9,193 nucleotides of DNA, from assembly GCA_038211505.1 (NCBI GenBank), contig JBBQVO010000138.1:1-9193 (forward strand), written 5' to 3'. A model generated the notes under the pieces. That model saw nothing but the letters and a program-made list of their open reading frames with translations, did not search any database and was not told where the DNA came from. The first letter of the stretch is position 1, and each line of letters begins with the position of its first letter. Origin of the DNA: JBBQVO01 sp038211505 (GTDB lineage: Bacteria > Chloroflexota > Dehalococcoidia > DSTF01 > JACRBR01). Position numbers and translations under genes: made by a program. This document shows positions 5,428 to 9,193 of the stretch, piece by piece.

Positions 5428-6786
5428 ATGGCGATCATGGATCGAAACACCGGCGTGGAGCACGAAGGTCATCCGCCGGCACGCGCGGCGGATATGACGT
5501 GGCTGCGCGAATCGGCGACGTGGTTCGGCATCGCGGCCGCCGGCATGATGGTGGTCTTCATCGGGCTTGCGGTCGATGCCTATCGTCACAACCACAGCGC
5601 CGCCGAGGAGTCGCTGCTGAGCTTCGGCAACCCGGGCCACTTAATCGCGGCGATCGGGCTCGTGATGTCGTCCGCGGCGTCGCTCGTCGGGCTCTCGCTG
5701 ACGTCGATGAAGAATCTGGCATCGCCGGAGCACGCGATCCGGCGCCTCGTGCCGGTGACAGTCGCGTGGGTCACGGTCACTGCCGTCGCCGTGGCATCGA
5801 TCACGTACATCGGCGCTTCGGGGGCCACGCTAGGACACAGCCACGCGACAACCGCCGGGACGAGCGTCGTCGCGGCGGACGGACACGTGCATGCGACGAC
5901 GGATTCCAGCGTCGTCGCGTCGGCCGATGACGCGGGCGGAGTGGCTGCCGGGTTGAAAGCGCAGGGCATCGACCCGAGCGGCGGCGGAGGTTCCATCGCG
6001 GCTGCCGGTTCATCGACACCGGGTTCGGGCGCGCAAGCGACGACCTCCGGTGGCACGACGACCACCGCGGACGCCGCGGGCGTCGCCGGCGCGCTGACGC
6101 AGGGATCGAACGGTCAGCCCGGCCACGTGCACGACCACGGCAAGCAGCCGACGTTCACCCAGGTCGACTCAATGGCGGAGTCACAACTGCTGCCGCTTTT
6201 CCCGGCGGACACGATCTCGGCCACGGACTTCCCGGCGTGGAAGGATCAGGTTGAGGCGGTGCGGCAGGTCGCGCTCAAGTTCCCAACGACCGATGACGCG
6301 GCCAAGGCCGGCTACATTCGCACGACGAGCGATGTGCCCTACATGGGCGAGCACTGGCTCAATTACGACTACGTGAAGAGCGGCATCTTCGACCCCAACA
6401 AGCCGCAGGGCCTGCTCTTCAGCAAGATCGACAACAGCGGCGTCGAGAAGCTTGTTGGCGTCTGGTTCCTGCTGATCCCCGGCATCAACGGCATCACGCG
6501 CGACGTCGAGCCGGTGGGCTTCGCCGGCAACCTCGATCTATGGCACGCGCACACAGGCCTCTGCCTCGTCGCGTTCAGCGGCGCCAGCGAGGGCGAGACG
6601 CGCGATAGTTGCAAGGCCAAGGGCGGAAGCTTCACGGCCGATCTCCGCTGGATGATGCACGTCTGGGTGGCGCCGCTACAGGAGAACCCCGACGGCGTCT
6701 TCGCCTACCTCAACGCCGATCTCTGGGCGAAGCAGCAGGCGGTGGCGAAGGCGGCGGCAGCGCCGACGGGCAGCGTCAACCAGTAG
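5428..6786 (+). CDS. Three-helix membrane protein with His-rich linker and uncharacterised C-terminal domain
   Basis: The function is unknown. The 452-residue product has a short cytoplasmic N-terminus and three hydrophobic helices at about 31-50, 69-93 and 107-129. The Lys/Arg-rich loop between helices 2 and 3 suggests the C-terminus lies outside the cell. A long low-complexity linker (about 135-240) is rich in Gly, Ser, Thr and Ala and carries His pairs: HSH (137-139), HVH (153-155) and HVHDH (233-237). The folded domain (about 245-440) has aromatic and His motifs YMGEHW (305-310), WHAHTGLC (372-379) and WMMHVWV (408-414), plus a second Cys at 395. From memory this resembles an uncharacterised family in Chloroflexota and actinobacteria; I cannot name a Pfam entry. 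The His pattern suggests metal binding, as inference only. GAGGAG lies eight bases before the ATG. An ATG at 5437 is an alternative start. It follows tetR by four bases and ends at a strong terminator. Confidence 0.85.
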   Translation: MAIMDRNTGVEHEGHPPARAADMTWLRESATWFGIAAAGMMVVFIGLAVDAYRHNHSAAEESLLSFGNPGHLIAAIGLVMSSAASLVGLSLTSMKNLASPEHAIRRLVPVTVAWVTVTAVAVASITYIGASGATLGHSHATTAGTSVVAADGHVHATTDSSVVASADDAGGVAAGLKAQGIDPSGGGGSIAAAGSSTPGSGAQATTSGGTTTTADAAGVAGALTQGSNGQPGHVHDHGKQPTFTQVDSMAESQLLPLFPADTISATDFPAWKDQVEAVRQVALKFPTTDDAAKAGYIRTTSDVPYMGEHWLNYDYVKSGIFDPNKPQGLLFSKIDNSGVEKLVGVWFLLIPGINGITRDVEPVGFAGNLDLWHAHTGLCLVAFSGASEGETRDSCKAKGGSFTADLRWMMHVWVAPLQENPDGVFAYLNADLWAKQQAVAKAAAAPTGSVNQ

Positions 6787-6821
6787 CGGCCGTACGACGA
6801 AACGCGGAACTGCGATCGAAG

Positions 6822-6856
6822 AAGAGGCTCGAATCATCGAGCCTCTTTCCTTTTTT
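6822..6856 (+). terminator. Intrinsic terminator after the tetR-membrane protein unit
   Basis: AAGAGGCTCGA (6822-6832) pairs perfectly with TCGAGCCTCTT (6837-6847) around the loop ATCA, giving an 11-bp stem followed by TCCTTTTTT. It sits 35 bases after the membrane protein stop. An outer inverted repeat, CGATCGAA (6813-6820) with TTCGATCG (6855-6862), encloses stem and T-tract. The structure is oriented for the plus strand; the minus-strand reading has no comparable U-tract. Confidence 0.92.
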
Positions 6857-6875
6857 CGATCGACCTTGACGAAAC

Positions 6876-7394
6876 TTATGCGCCGGCCGCGCGCAGGCTA
6901 CGGACGTCGGCGAGATGCGTTGATTCGTGATCGACCATGTGCTCGACCATCTGGCGGATGCTGATGCGGCCGCGCTCGACATGCTGGCCGGTGCGCGCCC
7001 AGTTCCAGTTGACGAGCGTCGTCAGGAGCGCGACAGTCTGGCCGCGCCAGTACGTCAGCTCGCGCATCATGTCGTCGATCGGGCGCTCCATGTAACCGTG
7101 TTCGCGCGCGTAGGCTTCCTGGTCGTAGCCCTCGAGCACGGGGTCGGTCTGCGTCGACATCATGTAGAGGCGCTTGTGGTAGACCTCCGTCGCGTCGCGC
7201 AGATGGCCGATGATCTCGCGGATGCACCACTGATCGGGCGTCGCACGGAACGTCGCCTCGGCCTCTGTCATGCCCTTGATCTCATCGGCGAGATTGCGCG
7301 GCATGATCCGCAGCGGCTCGACGAGATCTAGATGGCCGACGGTTCCCGGCTCGTTGCGGGGGTAGGTGAAGACGTTCGGCGTCTGGCTCGCCAT
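6876..7394 (-). CDS. DinB/YfiT-like four-helix-bundle protein
   Basis: This 172-residue cytoplasmic protein belongs to the DinB-like superfamily, whose members are often metal-dependent thiol transferases or damage-induced proteins of unclear role. The metal-binding His triad is visible: H64 in REIIGHLRDATEVYHKRL, and the H156-x3-H160 pair in VEHMVDHESTHLADV. The opening residues FTYPRNEPGTVGHLDLVEP and the DQWCIREI segment are also typical of the DinB_2 type. The frame continues 40 codons upstream of the chosen ATG, but those encode the Arg-rich translation of the tandem repeats. The ATG at 7394 has AAGGA five bases upstream on the minus strand and starts a normal N-terminus (MASQTPNVFTYPRNEP). 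It lies 82 bases after alanine racemase on the same strand and may be transcribed with it. The substrate thiol, if any, cannot be read from the sequence. Confidence 0.85.
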   Translation of the reverse strand: MASQTPNVFTYPRNEPGTVGHLDLVEPLRIMPRNLADEIKGMTEAEATFRATPDQWCIREIIGHLRDATEVYHKRLYMMSTQTDPVLEGYDQEAYAREHGYMERPIDDMMRELTYWRGQTVALLTTLVNWNWARTGQHVERGRISIRQMVEHMVDHESTHLADVRSLRAAGA

Positions 7395-7431
7395 GTGTGT
7401 CCTTATCACTCGAAAGTCTCGTGCGCGGCGT

Positions 7432-7470
7432 CTTCGTGGTCTTCGTGGCCCTTCGTGGCCCTTCGTGGAT
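7432..7470. repeat. CTTCGTGGCC decamer tandem repeat
   Basis: Four units stand in a row: CTTCGTGGT (7432-7440), CTTCGTGGCC twice (7441-7460) and CTTCGTGGAT (7461-7470). They fill most of the 82 bases between the alr stop and the dinB-like gene. No hairpin or U-tract is present, so the tract is not an obvious terminator. Confidence 0.8.
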
Positions 7471-7476
7471 CCGATC

Positions 7477-8685
7477 TTAGCGTTCGACCGGTTGCGTTGC
7501 CAGCGTCCCCCCATCCGGCGATAGCCGCTGATTCAGCGTCGTTGTGGCGACGACGGCGCCATCGCGGAGGTAGAGGCGCGGGACGCGGGCGCTGATGCCG
7601 GCGAGGATCTCCCACGAGATGGTGTCCGCGAGCTCGGCGAGCTCGTCGGCCGTGATGCGCTCGTCGCCCTGGGCGCCGATGATCACGGCTTCGTCGCCGG
7701 CGGCGACACCCGGCACATCCGTGACATCGGCCATGGACATGTCCATCGCGATGCGTCCGGCGATCGGCGCGCGCCGGCCGCGGACGAGGACCTCTGCGCG
7801 ATTCGACAGCGCGCGGCGATAGCCGTCGGCGTAGCCGCACATGATCAGCGCTATCTTCGATGGACGTTCCGAACGCCACGTGCGCCCGTACCCGACGGTG
7901 GCGCCGGGCCTGACATCGATCACGCGCCCGATCCGGCTCTTCAGCGTGAGCGCCGGGCGCAGCTCGATCGCGCCGCCTATGCCCGGCGCGGGCTCGATGC
8001 CGTAGATCGCCAGGCCGGCGCGGACGACGTCGAGCGCCATATCGGGCGCGGAGAGAATGCTCGCGGAAGCCGAGCAGTGGCGCTGCGGGATCCACGGCAG
8101 CCGGCGCGATGCCTCGATCAGCGCGTCGTACTGCCCGCGCGTGAATGCCTGGTCGCCCTCTTCCGCCGCCGCGAAGTGCGTGAACAATCCTTCGATGATG
8201 ATCGATCGCAGCGTCCGCGCGCGTTCGGCGAAGGCGATCAGCTCGTCGAGCGGCAGGCCGTGCCGGTGCAGGCCGCTCTCGAGCTCGATGTGGATCGGCT
8301 GCGTGACGCCGCGCTCGCCGGCGCAGCGCGAGAGCGCGACCGCGACGTCCATCGAGTCGACCGTCGGCGTCAACCGCAGATCGACGATGCGTTCCGCCTC
8401 CGACGCCTGCGTGTAGCCGAGAATCAAGATCGGCGCGTCGATGCCGGCGAGCCGCAACTCCTCGCCCTCATCAACGCAGACGACTCCGAGCCCCGCCGCG
8501 CCGGCCTCGATGGCCGCACGTGCGACCGCGACGGCGCCGTGCCCGTACGCGTTCGCCTTGACGATCGCATGTAGCCGCGCCGGCGCCGCCCGCTGAGCCA
8601 GCACACGAACGTTGTGGGTGATCGAGTCGAGATCGATCTCCGCCCAGAGCGGCCGCCCGCCCCAATTATTTGTTGGCTCCTGCAT
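7477..8685 (-). CDS. alr: Alanine racemase
   Basis: This PLP enzyme interconverts L- and D-alanine in the cytoplasm and supplies D-alanine for peptidoglycan. The 402-residue product has the fold-type III barrel with the PLP lysine K43 in AIVKANAYGHG (40-50). The second catalytic base is Y285 in CGYADGYRR, and the conserved Arg that contacts the PLP phenolate side is R141 (SGLHRHG). The C-terminal beta domain carries GRIAMDMSMADVTD (310-323) and ISWEILAGISARVPR. The usual KVDTGMGR motif is replaced by ELESGLHR, so Glu134 sits where many family members have a carbamylated lysine. The usual HAANSAA reads HCSASAS. Both look like lineage variation rather than decay, because the catalytic pair is intact. 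The ATG at 8685 begins just before RPLWAEIDLDSITHN and has no Shine-Dalgarno; a TATGCT lies five bases upstream. The length is typical, a little above the usual 360-390. Confidence 0.94.
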   Translation of the reverse strand: MQEPTNNWGGRPLWAEIDLDSITHNVRVLAQRAAPARLHAIVKANAYGHGAVAVARAAIEAGAAGLGVVCVDEGEELRLAGIDAPILILGYTQASEAERIVDLRLTPTVDSMDVAVALSRCAGERGVTQPIHIELESGLHRHGLPLDELIAFAERARTLRSIIIEGLFTHFAAAEEGDQAFTRGQYDALIEASRRLPWIPQRHCSASASILSAPDMALDVVRAGLAIYGIEPAPGIGGAIELRPALTLKSRIGRVIDVRPGATVGYGRTWRSERPSKIALIMCGYADGYRRALSNRAEVLVRGRRAPIAGRIAMDMSMADVTDVPGVAAGDEAVIIGAQGDERITADELAELADTISWEILAGISARVPRLYLRDGAVVATTTLNQRLSPDGGTLATQPVER

Positions 8686-8781
8686 CGCTCAGCATATACC
8701 GACCCGCGCATCCTTCAACCCAGGTCACGGAATCACGGACGTGGGACGCAGCGTCAGATCCATCCTCGTCGGGCGTCGACG

Positions 8782-8816
8782 ACCTCCGTCATCCACCATT
8801 GCTCATTGTTCGTCGC
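8782..8816. repeat. Degenerate heptamer tract (YCATYSN)
   Basis: Read in sevens the plus strand gives ACCTCCG, TCATCCA, CCATTGC, TCATTGT and TCGTCGC. The middle three share YCATY at the same phase. The match is imperfect, but its period equals that of the other two heptamer tracts in this window. It ends four bases before the -35 box of the DUF1801 gene. Confidence 0.4.
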
Positions 8817-8819
8817 TGT

Positions 8820-8849
8820 TTGACGTTCGCCGTCTCGAACTTCTAGCAT
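8820..8849 (+). promoter_or_regulatory. Promoter for a leaderless DUF1801 transcript
   Basis: TTGACG (8820-8825, five of six to consensus) is followed after 18 bases by TAGCAT (8844-8849, four of six). Six bases separate the -10 box from the ATG at 8856, so the transcript should start at or beside the start codon. There is no Shine-Dalgarno in between. Hexamer quality and spacing agree with a leaderless gene. Confidence 0.6.
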
Positions 8850-8855
8850 GAGAAC

Positions 8856-9193
8856 ATGAACAAGTCGGTCGGAACCCAAGGCCAGTCGGCGTCGGATCTC
8901 ATCTCGACCAGAATCGCCGAACTCGGGGACTGGCGCGGGGAGACCCTCAGCAGAATGCGCAAGCTCATCAAGAAAGCGGACCCGGACGTCGTTGAGGAGT
9001 GGAAGTGGATGGGCACGCCGGTTTGGTCGCACGACGGCATCATCTGCACGGGCGAGTCGTACAAGAAGGTCGTGAAGCTTACCTTCGCCAAAGGCGCATC
9101 TCTGAAAGATCCGGCCCGGCTCTTCAACTCAAGCCTCGACGGAAACGTACGCCGCGCGATCGACATCCCCGAAGGAGAAGACGTTGACGCGTC
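8856..9193 (+). CDS. DUF1801 domain protein, 3'-truncated
   Basis: The frame from ATG 8856 runs off the window after 112 codons. The product has the DUF1801 (YdhG-like) hallmarks: ELGDWRGETLSRMRKLIKKA, the DPDVVEEWKWMGTPVWSHDG stretch, IICTGESYKKVVKLTFAKGA, and LFNSSLDGNVRRAIDI. Such proteins are small, cytoplasmic, have a curved beta-sheet fold and are widespread, but their biochemical role is not established. The family is usually about 115-150 residues, so only a short C-terminus is missing. The upstream ATG at 8848 is in another frame and stops at once. The start is supported by the -10 box six bases upstream and by homology beginning within 20 residues. It is divergent from alr, and the promoters share the 170-base gap. 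Confidence 0.88.
   Translation, partial: MNKSVGTQGQSASDLISTRIAELGDWRGETLSRMRKLIKKADPDVVEEWKWMGTPVWSHDGIICTGESYKKVVKLTFAKGASLKDPARLFNSSLDGNVRRAIDIPEGEDVDA

Larger units (their letters stand above)
8686..8855. other. Divergent intergenic region alr / DUF1801 gene
   Basis: These 170 bases hold promoters for both genes. On the minus side TTGAAG, 16 bases and TATGCT (8694-8689) lie just before the alr ATG and could drive a leaderless or nearly leaderless message; this is weak, with four of six matches in each box. The plus-side promoter is listed separately. The centre contains heptamer-phased sequence at 8782-8816. Confidence 0.4.

Noticed and set aside
7432..7470. CRISPR array
   Set aside because: The repeated units are 10 bases and directly abutting, with no spacers and no cas genes nearby.
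7395..7514. Upstream extension of the dinB-like gene to 7514
   Set aside because: It would overlap the alr 3' end and translate the decamer repeats into an Arg-rich tail. The ATG at 7394 has AAGGA and a normal N-terminus.
8999..9187. Plus-strand 62-codon frame at the window end
   Set aside because: It is an Arg-rich out-of-frame shadow of the DUF1801 coding sequence, which uses a different frame from 8856.

Overview
This is a GC-rich, gene-dense stretch of bacterial chromosome made up mostly of housekeeping genes. I see no phage, transposase, CRISPR, rRNA or tRNA signature. A fused uroporphyrinogen-III methyltransferase/synthase, a short (176 aa) PyrE, a stand-alone hisA, and intergenic DNA filled with degenerate 7- and 10-bp repeats would all fit a GC-rich Chloroflexota-type bacterium. 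An actinobacterial origin cannot be excluded; the assignment is inference from gene style, not from a database search.

Layout, left to right. 1-1218 (+): the 3' part of a cobA-hemD fusion for siroheme/tetrapyrrole synthesis. 1215-1887: the two halves of one SAM-dependent O-methyltransferase gene lying divergently on opposite strands. Turning about 400 bp in place rebuilds a single minus-strand gene with its own Shine-Dalgarno and ATG. 1943-2473 (+): pyrE (pyrimidine synthesis). 2484-2849 (-): a small uncharacterised protein. 2850-3144: a non-coding gap ending in a heptamer repeat. 3145-3705 (+): a GNAT acetyltransferase. 3731-4477 (-): hisA (histidine synthesis), with a -10 box placed as for a leaderless mRNA. 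4478-4757: an intergenic region with a GC-rich pentamer run, a 31-position hairpin built from inverted heptamers, and a promoter with a perfect palindromic operator. 4758-5423 and 5428-6786 (+): a two-gene unit of a TetR-type regulator and a three-helix membrane protein with a His-rich linker and an uncharacterised outer domain, closed by a strong intrinsic terminator at 6822-6856. 6876-7394 (-): a DinB/YfiT-like four-helix protein. 7477-8685 (-): alanine racemase (cell-wall D-alanine), upstream of the dinB-like gene on the same strand. 8856-end (+): the 5' part of a DUF1801 protein with a well-formed leaderless promoter.

Most genes belong to separate pathways and stand alone or converge. The only clear functional unit is tetR plus membrane protein: the repressor probably controls its own promoter and, through it, the His-rich membrane protein. 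The two most unusual observations are the methyltransferase gene split by an in-place inversion, and this TetR/His-rich membrane protein pair. Between genes there is a recurring use of heptamer-phased low-complexity DNA in at least three separate gaps.
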